DNA of 64,000 nt from Rhodococcus sp. KBS0724 (GTDB taxonomy: Bacteria; Actinomycetota; Actinomycetes; Mycobacteriales; Mycobacteriaceae), in the NCBI RefSeq assembly GCF_005938745.2, contig NZ_VCBX02000001.1, forward strand, positions 2,452,001 through 2,516,000, given 5' to 3'. Numbering within the stretch: the first letter of the stretch is position 1; each line of letters opens with the position of its first letter. Position numbers and translations under genes: made by a program. Of this stretch, positions 36,314 to 46,775 are shown one piece after another. Under the pieces are notes generated by a model that saw only the letters and a program-made list of their open reading frames with translations, was not told where the DNA came from and did not search any database.

Positions 36314-37168
36314 TTAGTTGTGAGTCGGGATGTGGAACAGGGTTGCAAGGGCGTGAATCTTCTTTGCCTTTGCCAGTCGTGGCAGGTCACTACCGTCGCG
36401 CACACGCGCGCCGTCTTCGCCGAGATCGTCGATGACGTCCTGCGCCCAGGCGGCGTCGGCAATCGAGGGGCTCAAACCTGTGTTGACGGGTTGTGTTTGT
36501 GCCGGTGTCATGCAGAGCTTGCCTGCCATTCCGAGTGACAGCGTGATCGCACAATCGCGCGACAGCAGATCAAGATCGGTACCCAACGTCGGGCCGTCGA
36601 TGGGAGCGGCAATCCGGGCGGCGCGACTGGCGATGGTGAGCCGTGAGCGCGGATAGGACATCGATGTGGGGGAGTCGTCCATTCCGGTGTCGCGGCGGAA
36701 ATCCCCACTGCCGAATGCCAGTCGGAACGTGCCCTCGGTTCGGGCGATTTCCGGTGCTGCCTCCAGTCCGACTGCCGATTCGACGAGAGCAAGAATCTTC
36801 GTACCCTCGGGGAGGCGTTCGGCGGTGGCGTCTACCTGCTGACCACTTTCGGTCTTTGCGAGCATGACACCTTCGAGACCTGGGAGGCCGGACAGTGCGG
36901 CGAGGTCCTCTTCCCAGAAAGGTGTGGTGGCATCGTTGATGCGTACCCAGGCGCGGGCATGTCCGCTCAAGAAGGCGACGACGTCTTCTCGGGCGCTCGG
37001 CTTGTGCGCCGGGGCGACCGCGTCCTCGACGTCGAGGACCACGGCATCAGCCGCGCTGTCGAGCGCGGCGGTGAAGGTGTCCGGTTTGGACGCGGGGACG
37101 AGTAGCCACGATCTCGCTTGTTCAGGTGCGATCCGCACGGTCACAGGTCTCTCCATGTGAGTGGTCAC
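36314..37168 (-). CDS. HpcH/HpaI aldolase / citrate lyase beta-like protein
   Basis: 284-aa TIM-barrel protein of the CitE-like group. The N-terminal SWLLVPASKPDTFTAALDSAAD and VVLDVEDAVAP, then RINDATTPFWEEDLAAL, ALVESAVGLEAAPEIA and FGSGDFRRDTG are typical, including the metal-binding Glu and Asp. Members cleave or form malyl-CoA, citramalyl-CoA or related esters; without CitD/CitF partners it is not a citrate lyase. It is next to no pathway genes that fix the substrate. Confidence 0.87.
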   Translation of the reverse strand: MTTHMERPVTVRIAPEQARSWLLVPASKPDTFTAALDSAADAVVLDVEDAVAPAHKPSAREDVVAFLSGHARAWVRINDATTPFWEEDLAALSGLPGLEGVMLAKTESGQQVDATAERLPEGTKILALVESAVGLEAAPEIARTEGTFRLAFGSGDFRRDTGMDDSPTSMSYPRSRLTIASRAARIAAPIDGPTLGTDLDLLSRDCAITLSLGMAGKLCMTPAQTQPVNTGLSPSIADAAWAQDVIDDLGEDGARVRDGSDLPRLAKAKKIHALATLFHIPTHN

Positions 37169-37251
37169 AACAGGTCCTTTCCGGTGATTTGTACGACACC
37201 AATGATGCCTGGCAGACCACCGATCGACCCAATTGCGTAACTAGATTTCAG

Positions 37252-37662
37252 TCACAGCTGACGCTTGGCTGCACGGCGAATCTGAACAATTCGGACACCG
37301 CCGGCGAGGGCCATGATGAGGGCGCCTGCGATCGCCGCCAACAGAATGGTGATTCCCAATGGGAAGTCCAATTGCCAGGCCAGGATCTTGACCGATACGT
37401 TCTCGAGATTTTGCAGGATGAAGACAAGCAGCAGGATCAGCACGATTGCACCGATGACCAGGCCAACCCAGGTTGTTGCCGCACGAGTTCGGTCGGTGAC
37501 GGCAGTTCCGCTGGGAGTCGGGGTGGGCTCTGTTGCAGGCTCCGGTTCGTGTTTCTCCACGGCTGTCGCATCATCAGCGCCGGGAAGTTGTGGATCGGAT
37601 CCGAACCCGTCAGCCGGGCCGTACACGGGTGCGTTCGAGGGATCCTCTGGTGTGCTGGACAT
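37252..37662 (-). CDS. LapA-domain (DUF1049) membrane protein
   Basis: 136-aa protein with a disordered, acidic/Pro-rich N-terminus of about 60 residues, then two membrane helices (TWVGLVIGAIVLILLLVFIL and GITILLAAIAGALIMALAGG) around the LapA motif QNLENVSVKILAWQLDFP. A short basic C-terminus (RIVQIRRAAKRQL) follows. LapA proteins help assemble the outer envelope in Gram-negatives; the role in actinobacteria is unknown. ATG 37662 chosen; divergent from rlmN. Confidence 0.85.
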   Translation of the reverse strand: MSSTPEDPSNAPVYGPADGFGSDPQLPGADDATAVEKHEPEPATEPTPTPSGTAVTDRTRAATTWVGLVIGAIVLILLLVFILQNLENVSVKILAWQLDFPLGITILLAAIAGALIMALAGGVRIVQIRRAAKRQL

Positions 37663-37764
37663 GAGTTGATCATCACGCACAACGCACGAACATGCACGGG
37701 TTCTCGGCCATCGAAAGGGCCGAAGTAGGGGTGAACGCCAAATCAATGGGAGAATGGTGTAACT

Positions 37765-38874
37765 ATGGCTGCCTCTCTTCCCCTCGTTTTCAATGCACCC
37801 AAGCGTGGAATGCCCCCTCGGCACCTCGCTGACCTCGACTCCGACGAGCGCAAAGAGGCGGTCAAGGAGCTCGGGTTGCCGGCTTTCCGGGCCGATCAGA
37901 TCGCCCGCCAGTACTACGCTCGCCTCGAAGCTGATCCCGAGAAGATGACGGATCTGCCGGCAGCGGTACGCGAGAAGGTGGGGGAATCGCTCTTTCCGCG
38001 GTTGCTGACACCGGTAAAACACCTCGCCTGCGATGCTGGCGATACTCGCAAGACACTGTGGAAGGCGCACGACGGCACGCTTCTCGAGAGCGTTCTCATG
38101 CGGTACCCCGATCGCGCGACGTTGTGCATCTCCAGCCAAGCCGGCTGCGGAATGGCATGTCCGTTCTGCGCCACCGGCCAGGGTGGTCTCGATCGCAACC
38201 TGTCTACCGCGGAAATCGTCGACCAGGTTCGCGATGCCGCTGCTGCCATGCGCGACGGTGAAATTGCGGGTGGACCCGGTCGTCTCTCCAACGTCGTCTT
38301 CATGGGCATGGGCGAACCGCTGGCCAACTACAAGCGCGTCGTCGCGGCTGTACGTCGCATCACGTCACCCGCGCCGGACGGTCTCGGGCTGTCTCAGCGA
38401 TCCGTCACGGTGTCGACGGTCGGTCTGGCCCCGGCAATCCGCAAGCTGGCCGACGAAGGACTGAGCGTCACGCTGGCGGTGTCATTGCACACTCCTGACG
38501 ACGAACTGCGCGACACCTTGGTGCCGGTCAACAATCGGTGGTCGGTGGCTGAGGTTCTGCAGGCCGCGCGGTACTACGCCGATCAGACCGGCCGCCGTGT
38601 GTCGATCGAATACGCGATGATCAAGAACGTCAACGATCAGCCGTGGCGCGCGGACATGCTCGGCAAGAAACTCAAGAAGGCCCTCGGCGGACTGGTTCAC
38701 GTCAATCTCATTCCGCTGAACCCGACGCCGGGAAGCGAATGGGATGCGAGCCCGAAGGATGTCGAGCGGGAGTTTGTTCGCCGCGTCATCGCGCAGGGTG
38801 TGTCCTGCACGGTCCGCGACACTCGTGGCCAGGAAATCGCCGCTGCATGCGGTCAGTTGGCCGCCGAAAACTGA
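37765..38874 (+). CDS. rlmN: 23S rRNA (adenine2503-C2)/tRNA methyltransferase RlmN
   Basis: 369-aa radical-SAM enzyme that methylates C2 of A2503. The [4Fe-4S] cysteines are in [16 protein letters not shown] (CxxxCxxC, about residue 127). Also seen: [12 protein letters not shown], the SAM-handling VSTVGLAP, and the C-terminal [19 protein letters not shown] with the conserved Cys. Full length. Followed by a bidirectional terminator. Confidence 0.96.
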   Translation: MAASLPLVFNAPKRGMPPRHLADLDSDERKEAVKELGLPAFRADQIARQYYARLEADPEKMTDLPAAVREKVGESLFPRLLTPVKHLACDAGDTRKTLWKAHDGTLLESVLMRYPDRATLCISSQAGCGMACPFCATGQGGLDRNLSTAEIVDQVRDAAAAMRDGEIAGGPGRLSNVVFMGMGEPLANYKRVVAAVRRITSPAPDGLGLSQRSVTVSTVGLAPAIRKLADEGLSVTLAVSLHTPDDELRDTLVPVNNRWSVAEVLQAARYYADQTGRRVSIEYAMIKNVNDQPWRADMLGKKLKKALGGLVHVNLIPLNPTPGSEWDASPKDVEREFVRRVIAQGVSCTVRDTRGQEIAAACGQLAAEN

Positions 38875-38887
38875 AGCGCCCCATAAC

Positions 38888-38926
38888 AAAAGACCTCCAC
38901 GAACCCAGGGTTCGTGGAGGTCTTTT
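38888..38926. terminator. Bidirectional terminator after rlmN
   Basis: A long perfect stem (AAAAGACCTCCACGAACC with GGTTCGTGGAGGTCTTTT) and a 3-base loop give an A-stretch and T-stretch at the two edges, so it can stop both rlmN and the convergent DUF2631 gene. Confidence 0.9.
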
Positions 38927-38937
38927 GTTTGCGTTGG

Positions 38938-39207
38938 TTATCGCGGGTGGCGACGGACGATCACGTCGCGGATCAAGACGATCGCCATCAAAGCGGCGGT
39001 GCCGATCAGCCACAGGTCTTCGACCTTGCCGCTGTGATTGCCGATGATCATCAGGAGCAGGAATGCCGTGAAGAACCATCCGGCGATACGGAAAGTCTTG
39101 AGGCTTTCACCACTCCACCCCCATGCGGCAGAGGGAACCTCGGCCTCATCGACATGTGAGACCACGACGGGGGCGCTGGACTTGACGTCCAACTGGGTAT
39201 CGGCCAC
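38938..39207 (-). CDS. DUF2631-family small membrane protein
   Basis: 89-aa protein with a charged N-terminus ([20 protein letters not shown]), a WGWSGES motif and two membrane helices ([19 protein letters not shown] and [20 protein letters not shown]), ending RRHPR. This matches the mycolata DUF2631 family, found beside dxr in M. tuberculosis. Function unknown. GGAGGATC precedes the start. Divergent from dxr. Confidence 0.9.
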   Translation of the reverse strand: MADTQLDVKSSAPVVVSHVDEAEVPSAAWGWSGESLKTFRIAGWFFTAFLLLMIIGNHSGKVEDLWLIGTAALMAIVLIRDVIVRRHPR

Positions 39208-39327
39208 GGTCGATCCTCCTGCTCAATAGGTTGCACTACTGCTCAATATGGTGACATACGACCGACCGTCGTACGTAGCGGGGCGTCGATAAGGTTGTTC
39301 TCAGGTGTCATCAGCGACAATGGATGC

Positions 39328-40485
39328 GTGCAGGAAACCACACCCACCCGCGTCCTTCTCCTCGGCAGCACCGGTTCCATCGGTACGCAGGCCCTCGAGG
39401 TCATCGCAGCCAATCCCGAACGGTTCGAGGTGGTCGGCTTGGCTGCGGGTGGCAACAACGTCGATTTGCTGTCCGAGCAGATCAGAGCGACCGGGGTGAC
39501 GGAGGTTGCGGTGGCCGATCCGGACGCCGCCGGTGCGCTCGACGGCGTGACTGCTCGATCAGGGCCGACCGCAGCGGCGGAGCTGGTTCGCGCAAGTGGA
39601 GCCGACGTCGTCCTCAACGCGTTGGTGGGATCGCTGGGTCTGGAACCGACCCTGGCTGCTTTGGAGTCCGGCGCCCGACTTGCGCTGGCCAACAAGGAAT
39701 CGCTGGTTGCGGGGGGCGCGCTCGTGACAAAGGCCGCAGCACCCGGTCAGATCGTTCCGGTGGACTCCGAACATTCGGCATTGGCACAGTGCCTTCGTAG
39801 TGGCACTGCAGACGAGGTGTCCCGACTGATTCTCACCGCATCCGGTGGTCCGTTCCGTGGGTGGAGTGCGGAAGCGCTCGAATCGGTGACACCCGAGCAG
39901 GCCGGCGCCCACCCCACGTGGTCGATGGGCCCGATGAACACACTCAACTCGGCGACGATGGTGAACAAGGGGCTCGAATTGATCGAGACCAACCTTCTGT
40001 TCGGGATCGATTACGACCGCATCGACGTCACTGTCCATCCGCAGTCGATCGTGCACTCGATGGTCACGTTCTTCGACGGCTCTACCTTGGCGCAGGCCAG
40101 CCCACCGGATATGAAACTCCCCATCGCGCTCGCCCTGGGATGGCCTGATCGGATTGCGGGCGCGGCGTCGGCGTGCGATTTCACGAAGGCGTCCACGTGG
40201 GAGTTCGAGCCGCTCGACGAGACGGTCTTTCCCGCAGTTGCGCTGGCCCGTAGCGCGGGCAAGGCAGGCGGATGTTTCACGGCGATCTACAACGCCGCCA
40301 ACGAAGTTGCTGCTCAGGCATTTCTCGACGGCGCCATCACGTTCCCCACAATTGTCCGGACGGTGTCCGCAGTTCTCGACGACGCGTCGGAATGGTCGGC
40401 AGAACCGACTACCGTAGACGACGTTCTGGCCGCAGACGGCTGGGCACGCACACGCGCGCGTCAGCTCGTGAAGCAGGAGGGCTAG
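39328..40485 (+). CDS. dxr: 1-deoxy-D-xylulose 5-phosphate reductoisomerase
   Basis: 385-aa enzyme of the MEP isoprenoid pathway, making 2-C-methyl-D-erythritol 4-phosphate with NADPH. NADPH site [22 protein letters not shown]; metal/substrate residues in VDSEHSAL and [23 protein letters not shown] at 39328 is preferred as the conserved region begins soon after it. The order dxr-rip1-ispG is conserved in mycobacteria. Stop to next start is 7 bases. Confidence 0.97.
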   Translation: MQETTPTRVLLLGSTGSIGTQALEVIAANPERFEVVGLAAGGNNVDLLSEQIRATGVTEVAVADPDAAGALDGVTARSGPTAAAELVRASGADVVLNALVGSLGLEPTLAALESGARLALANKESLVAGGALVTKAAAPGQIVPVDSEHSALAQCLRSGTADEVSRLILTASGGPFRGWSAEALESVTPEQAGAHPTWSMGPMNTLNSATMVNKGLELIETNLLFGIDYDRIDVTVHPQSIVHSMVTFFDGSTLAQASPPDMKLPIALALGWPDRIAGAASACDFTKASTWEFEPLDETVFPAVALARSAGKAGGCFTAIYNAANEVAAQAFLDGAITFPTIVRTVSAVLDDASEWSAEPTTVDDVLAADGWARTRARQLVKQEG

Positions 40486-40492
40486 AGCTTCC

Positions 40493-41713
40493 ATGGTTTT
40501 TGCATTGGGCGTCATCCTGTTCGCCCTCGGAATCGGCGTGTCCATCGCCCTGCACGAAGCCGGCCACATGTGGACGGCAAAGGCCCTGGGTATGAAGGTC
40601 CGTCGCTACTACATCGGCTTCGGTCCGAAGGTCTTCTCCTTCCGTCGGGGTGAAACCGAGTACGGCCTCAAGGCCTTGCCGCTCGGCGGTTTCTGCGACA
40701 TCGCCGGGATGACGGCGCTCGACGAGATGACCCCAGAAGAAGAACCGCACGCCATGTACAAGAAAGCGGCGTGGAAGCGCGTCGTTGTCATGTCCGGCGG
40801 CATCGCGATGAACTTCATCCTCGGCCTCCTGCTGATCTACGGCTTGCTGCTCGGCTGGGGTGTGCAATCGTCGGATCCGGCTCCGGCTGTTGTCGAGAAG
40901 GTGTCGTGTGTTTCGCCCACGCAGTACGGCCAGGACCGGAATTGGGGATTGGCCCCCTGCGAAGGCACCGGTCCAGCGGAGGCGGCGGGCATTACGCCGG
41001 GTGATCGCATCACTGCGGTCAACGGAACACCAGTCGAAACGTTCAAAGAGGTATCAACGGCAATCCGCGACACTTCCGGCACGGTTGATCTCACCGTCGA
41101 ACGCGACGGTCAAACGCTTCAGATTCCGGTTGCCGTGACCTCTGCCGAGCGGTACGTCACCGTCGACGGCAGCACGACACCCGAGCTTACGAAGGTCGGT
41201 GCGGTCGGGATCGTCGGAGTCGAGGCGGAACGGGAGCGGTACAACGCGCTCACGGCTGTACCTGCTGCCTTCGACTACACGGGCCAGATCATGGTTCAGT
41301 CGGTGAAGGCGTTGGCGGATATTCCGTCGAAGGTCGGAGCCTTGTGGGAGTCGATCACCGGTGGTGAGCGCGCGCAAGACACACCGATCAGTGTCGTGGG
41401 CGCCAGCGTCATCGGTGGTGAAGCGGCGGACCGGGCTGAGTGGCCTACCTTCGTCCTGCTGCTGGCATCGATCAACTTCTTCCTCGGCGTTTTCAACATC
41501 CTCCCGTTGCTGCCCCTCGACGGTGGACATATCGCGGTGGTCTTCTACGAGAGGATCCGCGATTGGTTCCGTGCCCGGCGTGGGCTGATCGCCGGTGGAC
41601 CGGTGGACTACACCAAGCTGCTGCCGATCACCTACGTGTTCATCGTGATCGGTGGCGCGTTCATGTTGCTGACACTCACAGCTGACATCGTCAATCCGAT
41701 CAAGATTTTCTAA
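40493..41713 (+). CDS. rip1: Site-2 protease Rip1 (M50, RseP-like)
   Basis: 406-aa zinc metalloprotease that cuts anti-sigma factors within the membrane. HExxH is His21-His25 (ALHEAGHMW) in the first helix. A PDZ domain lies in the middle (AAGITPGDRITAVNGTPVE). The second zinc-ligand motif NILPLLPLDGGHIAVV is in a late helix. Four membrane helices in total. It is sandwiched between the MEP genes dxr and ispG with 7- and ~88-base gaps. Confidence 0.95.
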   Translation: MVFALGVILFALGIGVSIALHEAGHMWTAKALGMKVRRYYIGFGPKVFSFRRGETEYGLKALPLGGFCDIAGMTALDEMTPEEEPHAMYKKAAWKRVVVMSGGIAMNFILGLLLIYGLLLGWGVQSSDPAPAVVEKVSCVSPTQYGQDRNWGLAPCEGTGPAEAAGITPGDRITAVNGTPVETFKEVSTAIRDTSGTVDLTVERDGQTLQIPVAVTSAERYVTVDGSTTPELTKVGAVGIVGVEAERERYNALTAVPAAFDYTGQIMVQSVKALADIPSKVGALWESITGGERAQDTPISVVGASVIGGEAADRAEWPTFVLLLASINFFLGVFNILPLLPLDGGHIAVVFYERIRDWFRARRGLIAGGPVDYTKLLPITYVFIVIGGAFMLLTLTADIVNPIKIF

Positions 41714-41801
41714 ATGGTGTGATCAGCGCGATCGTGGCCAGGCGCTCGCACAGCCGCAGCCCGGCTAAACTTGCAGTGAAGCTATGAAAGAAGGCACAGA
41801 C

Positions 41802-42959
41802 GTGACCACCCCCATCGGTTTGGGAATGCCCTCCGCACCCGCAGCGATTCTCGCTCCGCGACGCAAGACCCGTCAGTTGAAGGTCGGCAACGTAGGTGTG
41901 GGTAGCGATTTCCCCATCTCGGTGCAGTCGATGTGCACCACGAAGACGCACGACATCAATGCGACGCTCCAGCAGATCGCCGAACTGACCGCCTCCGGTT
42001 GTGACATCGTGCGCGTTGCGTGTCCACGCCAGGAAGACGCGGACGCTCTCGCGACCATTGCGAAGAAGAGCCAGATTCCGGTCATCGCGGATATTCATTT
42101 CCAGCCGCGGTACATCTTTGCTGCCATCGACGCCGGATGCGCCGCCGTCCGCGTCAACCCCGGAAACATCAAGGAATTCGACGGTCGTGTCAAAGAGGTG
42201 GCCAAGGCTGCCGGCGACGCCGGAATTCCGATTCGTATCGGCGTCAACGCCGGCTCGTTGGATCCCCGGTTGATGGCGAAGTACGGCAAGGCTACTCCGG
42301 AAGCGCTGGTCGAATCCGCGCTGTGGGAAGCCGGGTTGTTCGAGGAACACGGCTTCGGCGACATCAAGATCTCCGTCAAGCACAACGATCCCGTCATCAT
42401 GGTCGAGGCCTACCGTCAGCTCGCAGCAAAATGCGACTACCCGCTGCATCTCGGTGTAACCGAGGCCGGTCCGGCATTCCAGGGCACCATCAAGTCCGCA
42501 GTGGCGTTCGGCGCTCTGCTGGCAGAGGGAATCGGCGACACCATTCGCGTGTCACTGTCCGCGCCGCCGGCCGAGGAGATCAAGGTCGGCAACCAGATCC
42601 TGCAGTCCTTGAACCTGCGTCCGCGCAAGCTCGAAATCGTGTCCTGCCCGTCCTGTGGGCGTGCACAGGTCGATGTCTACACGCTGGCCGACCAGGTGTC
42701 TGCGGGTCTCGAAGGTATGGAAATCCCGCTGCGCGTCGCCGTGATGGGCTGCGTTGTCAACGGGCCGGGTGAAGCCCGCGAAGCCGATCTCGGAGTGGCC
42801 TCCGGTAACGGCAAGGGCCAGATCTTCGTGAAGGGCGAGGTCATCAAAACGGTGCCAGAAGCCATGATCGTCGAGACTCTCATCGAGGAGGCTATGAAGA
42901 TCGCAGAAGCCATGGAAGGTGAATCTCCCGACGGCGCACCGGTTGTCACGGTGAGCTGA
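41802..42959 (+). CDS. ispG: 4-hydroxy-3-methylbut-2-enyl diphosphate synthase
   Basis: 385-aa [4Fe-4S] enzyme that converts MEcPP to HMBPP, the next-to-last MEP step. N-terminal TIM-barrel ([19 protein letters not shown]); cluster cysteines in SCPSCGRAQ and [14 protein letters not shown] 41802 with AAGAAGG upstream is favoured over an ATG 18 bases earlier. Follows dxr and rip1 in one transcription unit. Confidence 0.97.
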   Translation: MTTPIGLGMPSAPAAILAPRRKTRQLKVGNVGVGSDFPISVQSMCTTKTHDINATLQQIAELTASGCDIVRVACPRQEDADALATIAKKSQIPVIADIHFQPRYIFAAIDAGCAAVRVNPGNIKEFDGRVKEVAKAAGDAGIPIRIGVNAGSLDPRLMAKYGKATPEALVESALWEAGLFEEHGFGDIKISVKHNDPVIMVEAYRQLAAKCDYPLHLGVTEAGPAFQGTIKSAVAFGALLAEGIGDTIRVSLSAPPAEEIKVGNQILQSLNLRPRKLEIVSCPSCGRAQVDVYTLADQVSAGLEGMEIPLRVAVMGCVVNGPGEAREADLGVASGNGKGQIFVKGEVIKTVPEAMIVETLIEEAMKIAEAMEGESPDGAPVVTVS

Positions 42960-43085
42960 TGAGCTCGTCATCACTGTGAGTTGAGCAATAGCCGGATGAA
43001 ACCTTCCCGCAAGTTCCCGGTTCGTGGCAATCTGGGTGCACAAGTCTGCACAGCGCGGGCGCACTGAGAGCGGAGGGGTCAATCA

Positions 43086-43922
43086 ATGCTGAAACTCCTC
43101 GGAGCCAAGCCGGTCGGCGGCCGTGATCTCGACGACGTTCGTCGTGTCCTCGACGCCGACCCTATTGCGTCGTGCATGATCGCCTCTCGGGTCGAAGAAT
43201 CCGGTGTCGATCCACGCATGATCCACGGTGAGCTGTGGAGCCGCGGCGGCCCGTCGTCGTCGCTGTGTTTTGCCGGCGCCAATCTTGTGCCCCTTCGCGG
43301 AGACATCGACAGCATCCGCGCGTTCGCGGATCGGGCGTGCCGGATTCCGCGGATGTGTTCGTCGGTGGTCGGTCGCGCCGAGTTGGCCTTGCCGTTGTGG
43401 GAGATGCTCGAGATGGATTGGGGGAGCGCACGGGAAGTGCGCGCCGAACAACCTTTGCTCGCGGTGTCCGAGCCCATTTCATGTCTGTCCGATCCGTTGG
43501 TTCGACAGGTCCGGCCTGACGAACTCGACATCTATCTGCCGGCTGCAGTCGCCATGTTCATCGAGGAAGTGGGCATCGATCCCCGCACGAACGACGGTGG
43601 TCGTGGATACCGTCACCGTGTGGCGAGCTTGATCGCGTCGGGCCGAGCGTGGGCCAGAATCGACGACGGTCAGGTTGTTTTCAAGGCCGAGGTGGGTTCG
43701 GTGTCGTCACGGTGTGGTCAGATCCAAGGTGTGTGGGTCAATCCCGAGTTCCGTGGTCGTGGATACGGAGTGACGGGGACCGCTGCAGTCGCCGAATCGA
43801 TCATGGCAACGGGCAGGGTCGCGAGTTTGTACGTGAACAGTTTCAACACCGTGGCGCGGTCCACGTATGCGCGGGTCGGGTTCCGGCAGGTTGCGACATT
43901 TGCGACGGTTCTCCTCGATTGA
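43086..43922 (+). CDS. GNAT-family N-acetyltransferase with DUF4081 domain
   Basis: 278-aa protein. The N-terminal half (about residues 1-130) matches the DUF4081 region paired with acetyltransferases in actinobacteria (Rv2867c type). The C-terminal half is a GNAT fold with the CoA-binding motif GVWVNPEFRGRGYGVTGTA and the late VNSFNTVARSTYARVGFRQ. Substrate unknown. It follows ispG after 126 bases; GGAGGGG precedes the ATG by 8 bases. Confidence 0.87.
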   Translation: MLKLLGAKPVGGRDLDDVRRVLDADPIASCMIASRVEESGVDPRMIHGELWSRGGPSSSLCFAGANLVPLRGDIDSIRAFADRACRIPRMCSSVVGRAELALPLWEMLEMDWGSAREVRAEQPLLAVSEPISCLSDPLVRQVRPDELDIYLPAAVAMFIEEVGIDPRTNDGGRGYRHRVASLIASGRAWARIDDGQVVFKAEVGSVSSRCGQIQGVWVNPEFRGRGYGVTGTAAVAESIMATGRVASLYVNSFNTVARSTYARVGFRQVATFATVLLD

Positions 43923-43970
43923 GTCGTGCCTGCGCTGCCTCGAGTTTGTCTCGACTTAGTATGGGGTCCG

Positions 43971-45785
43971 ATGAACACTCGGACTTTCGCGCGTAGCCGC
44001 TCCGCCCAGTTCCTGGCGTCCTGCACTGCTGTTTTGCTGGCAGTGGGGGTTAGCTCGTGCACTCCGAAGCCGGCGGGCCCTGAACCTGTTGCTCAGCAGT
44101 TCTTGAGTGCGTTTGCCGACCGGGATATCGAGGAAGCAGCGGAGTTGACGGATCGACCGGATGCCGCCGGTGCGGTGTTGAGCGATACGTGGGACGAGTT
44201 GCAGGCCGAGTCGATGACGGCGGAGACCACCAGGGTCAAGATCGACGGCGATACTGCGACGGTCGGCTATACCTACGTCTGGCACCTTCCGAAGGACCGT
44301 GTCTGGACGTACGACGGTGAGATGCAGATGGGCCGCAAGGATGGAGGCTGGTCCGTCCGTTGGAGTTCCACCGACGTCCACCCGAAACTCGGTGACAAGC
44401 AGACCATGTCGTTGCGGTCGAAACCGGCGCCCCGAGCAAGGGTCAACGAGCATTCGGGTACCGATGTTCTGGTTCCGGGAATTGTATACCGAGTCAAGTT
44501 CGATCGGTCGAAGAGTGCCGACGTCGTCGGTGCGGCAAATGCTTTGGCGGCGACGCTGGTTCAGTTCGATTCCACGCTGTCCGGCCAGTCGATAGCGGAG
44601 TCGTCGACGGCGGTGAAGGGGGACTACCTGGTCACTCGCTTGCGTAGCGACGACTACGAGCGGGTAGCGGCGCAGTTGGCCGGGATTTCCGGGGTGAGTG
44701 TCTCCGACGAGTCGGATCTGGTGTCCACAGACCCTGAGTTTGCACCGGATCTGTTGGGGCAGATCAAGAAGACGATCATCGACGAGGTGGACGGCAAGGC
44801 CGGGTGGAGTGTCGTGACGGTCAACCAGAACGGAGTTGACAGCGACACCTTGACGGAGACTGCGCCGCAACCGGTTCCGTCGTTCACGATCAGTCTCGAC
44901 CGCAATATTCAGATCGCGGCGCAGCGCGCTGTCAATGTGAATGCGGATCAGGCGATGATGGTGGTGATCGAGGCGTCCACGGGAGCGATACTGGCGGTGG
45001 CCCAGAACAAGGCGGCGGACCGTGACGGTCCGGTCGCGACGACGGGTTTGTACCCGCCTGGTTCCACGTTCAAGATCGTGACTGCTGGTGCGGCAATTTC
45101 CGGTGGGCAGGCGACACCGGAGACGATGGTGCCGTGCCCCGGTCGCATCGAGATCGGTGAGCGCAGTGTGCCGAACTACAACGAGTTCTCACTTGGCACA
45201 GTGCCGATGGCAACGGCGTTCGCCCGTTCGTGCAATACAACTTTTGCGAAGCTGGCCAGCGAGATGGAACCCGATGCCTTGACTACTGCGGCAGCGCAGT
45301 TCGGCATTGGCCCGGATTACAACGTAGTGGGGTTGCCGACCGATTCCGGTTCGGTCCCGCCGGCGCCGGATCTGGTGCAGCGCACCGAAGACGGCTTCGG
45401 GCAGGGATTGGTGGTCGTCAGTCCGTTCGGTATGGCATTGGCTGCGGCGACGGTAGCCCATGGGTCCACGCCGGTGCCGCAACTGATTTCGGGTCGGGAA
45501 ACCGTCATCGACGGTGATCGCACGTCCATCAGTCCGGAGATGGTGGACGGGTTGCGCGGCATGATGCGCTTGGTGGTGACGAGCGGTACGGCTGAGCGTG
45601 TCGAGGATCAGGGTGAGGTGTACGGCAAGACCGGTGAGGCCGAGGTCGACGGCGGCTCGCACGCATGGTTCGTCGGCTATCGAGGCGACTTGGCTTTTGC
45701 GACTCTTGTTGTGCGCGGCGGAAGTTCGGACAACGCTGTAGGCGTGACGCGGGATATGTTTGCAGCTCTCCCGGAAGGGTACTGA
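43971..45785 (+). CDS. Penicillin-binding lipoprotein (class B transpeptidase)
   Basis: 604-aa peptidoglycan transpeptidase anchored by a lipidated Cys30 (VLLAVGVSSC). An NTF2-like MecA_N domain (about residues 35-150), a PBP dimer-type linker and a transpeptidase domain follow. Active-site motifs are STFK (Ser365-Lys368), SCN (420-422) and KTG (Lys553, YGKTGEA). This matches the Rv2864c-type protein found near ispG in M. tuberculosis. ATG 43971 chosen as it opens the signal peptide. Converges on the LuxR gene with a 2-base gap. Confidence 0.93.
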   Translation: MNTRTFARSRSAQFLASCTAVLLAVGVSSCTPKPAGPEPVAQQFLSAFADRDIEEAAELTDRPDAAGAVLSDTWDELQAESMTAETTRVKIDGDTATVGYTYVWHLPKDRVWTYDGEMQMGRKDGGWSVRWSSTDVHPKLGDKQTMSLRSKPAPRARVNEHSGTDVLVPGIVYRVKFDRSKSADVVGAANALAATLVQFDSTLSGQSIAESSTAVKGDYLVTRLRSDDYERVAAQLAGISGVSVSDESDLVSTDPEFAPDLLGQIKKTIIDEVDGKAGWSVVTVNQNGVDSDTLTETAPQPVPSFTISLDRNIQIAAQRAVNVNADQAMMVVIEASTGAILAVAQNKAADRDGPVATTGLYPPGSTFKIVTAGAAISGGQATPETMVPCPGRIEIGERSVPNYNEFSLGTVPMATAFARSCNTTFAKLASEMEPDALTTAAAQFGIGPDYNVVGLPTDSGSVPPAPDLVQRTEDGFGQGLVVVSPFGMALAAATVAHGSTPVPQLISGRETVIDGDRTSISPEMVDGLRGMMRLVVTSGTAERVEDQGEVYGKTGEAEVDGGSHAWFVGYRGDLAFATLVVRGGSSDNAVGVTRDMFAALPEGY

Positions 45786-45787
45786 CG

Positions 45788-46648
45788 TCAGGGCAGCAGG
45801 CCGAGACGTCGTGCGGTCACTACCGCTTCGTGGCGCGAGCTCGCGTCGAGCTTGCCCATTGCGCTTCTCAGATAGCTCTTCACAGTTTCGGCGCTGACTG
45901 AGAGGCGCTGCGCTGCTTCGACGTTGGTGCATCCCAGGGCGACCTGGGAGAGGACGTCGATTTCGCGTGGCGTCAGGGTCACGGCAGAGACAACGTCGCG
46001 GTCGGCGGGGCGAAGGATCAATGCAAGACGTTGCGACAGTCCGCGGAGTTTGATCTGCAGATCGGAATCCGTGACGCTGTTGGCGACACTGCGTAGTTCG
46101 GCGTGCACGTCGCGAATTTCTTCGGTGGACATGCCATCGCTACTGGCGGCCGATGCGGCCTGCAGGAGCTGAAGGCGGCGGTCGACTTCGTCGCGGATCG
46201 CGAATTCCATACCCAGTCGGCGGGAGGCGGACACCATGACGTCGCCGGCGCGGTCGCCCAGTGGGGCACTCTCCCGGATTGCGGCATAGAGCACCGCTCG
46301 GGATTTGCCGGCGACCATGACCGGAACGGCGATGATGGAGTGCAATCCTTCACTCAGTACCGGTCGATCGAAGTGATGAGTGATGGACTGGGAATTGCCG
46401 TAGTCGTGAACCAGGATCGGTGCCCGCTGAGCGACGGCGCGACCGCCCATGCCGGAGCGCGGCGGGATGGCGAGCCCCTTGAGGTTGTTGGTGCGGGTAC
46501 CGACGAACTCGGTGAGGTGCAGGGTCTCGCCCTCCACCTCGCCGCCGAAGAGCACGGGAACAACGCCTTGAGCAGCGATCGAACGGAGTTCGCTCCGCAT
46601 GGCGTCCCCGTCTCGGGGGCGTAGAAGAGGCGATGAACTTCGGGTCAC
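45788..46648 (-). CDS. GAF-LuxR transcriptional regulator (RamA-like)
   Basis: 286-aa regulator with a GAF-like sensory domain (about residues 25-170; GMGGRAVAQRAPILVHDYG) and a C-terminal LuxR helix-turn-helix (LTPREIDVLSQVALGCTNVEAAQRLSVSAETVKSYLR). Length and layout resemble C. glutamicum RamA, which controls acetate and carbon metabolism. It is divergent from an acyl-CoA synthetase 127 bases away, a logical target. GTG start. Confidence 0.82.
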   Translation of the reverse strand: MTRSSSPLLRPRDGDAMRSELRSIAAQGVVPVLFGGEVEGETLHLTEFVGTRTNNLKGLAIPPRSGMGGRAVAQRAPILVHDYGNSQSITHHFDRPVLSEGLHSIIAVPVMVAGKSRAVLYAAIRESAPLGDRAGDVMVSASRRLGMEFAIRDEVDRRLQLLQAASAASSDGMSTEEIRDVHAELRSVANSVTDSDLQIKLRGLSQRLALILRPADRDVVSAVTLTPREIDVLSQVALGCTNVEAAQRLSVSAETVKSYLRSAMGKLDASSRHEAVVTARRLGLLP

Positions 46649-46653
46649 GCCGC

Positions 46654-46669
46654 ACCCCTTTCCGGGGGT
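46654..46669. promoter_or_regulatory. Possible RamA-type binding site
   Basis: ACCCCTTTCCGGGGGT holds an ACCCC and a GGGGGT element in inverted layout. RamA is known to bind G-run/C-run motifs of this kind. It lies just before the LuxR start in the divergent spacer. Inference from motif only. Confidence 0.35.
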
Positions 46670-46775
46670 AGTGAAGTTTCCTTGTGAGCTAGATCATAAG
46701 TGGTGGACACTGCGTATGACGAGTCGGTGATCAACCCGCCGACCCACAATACGACCATGAAAAAGGAGCATGTTG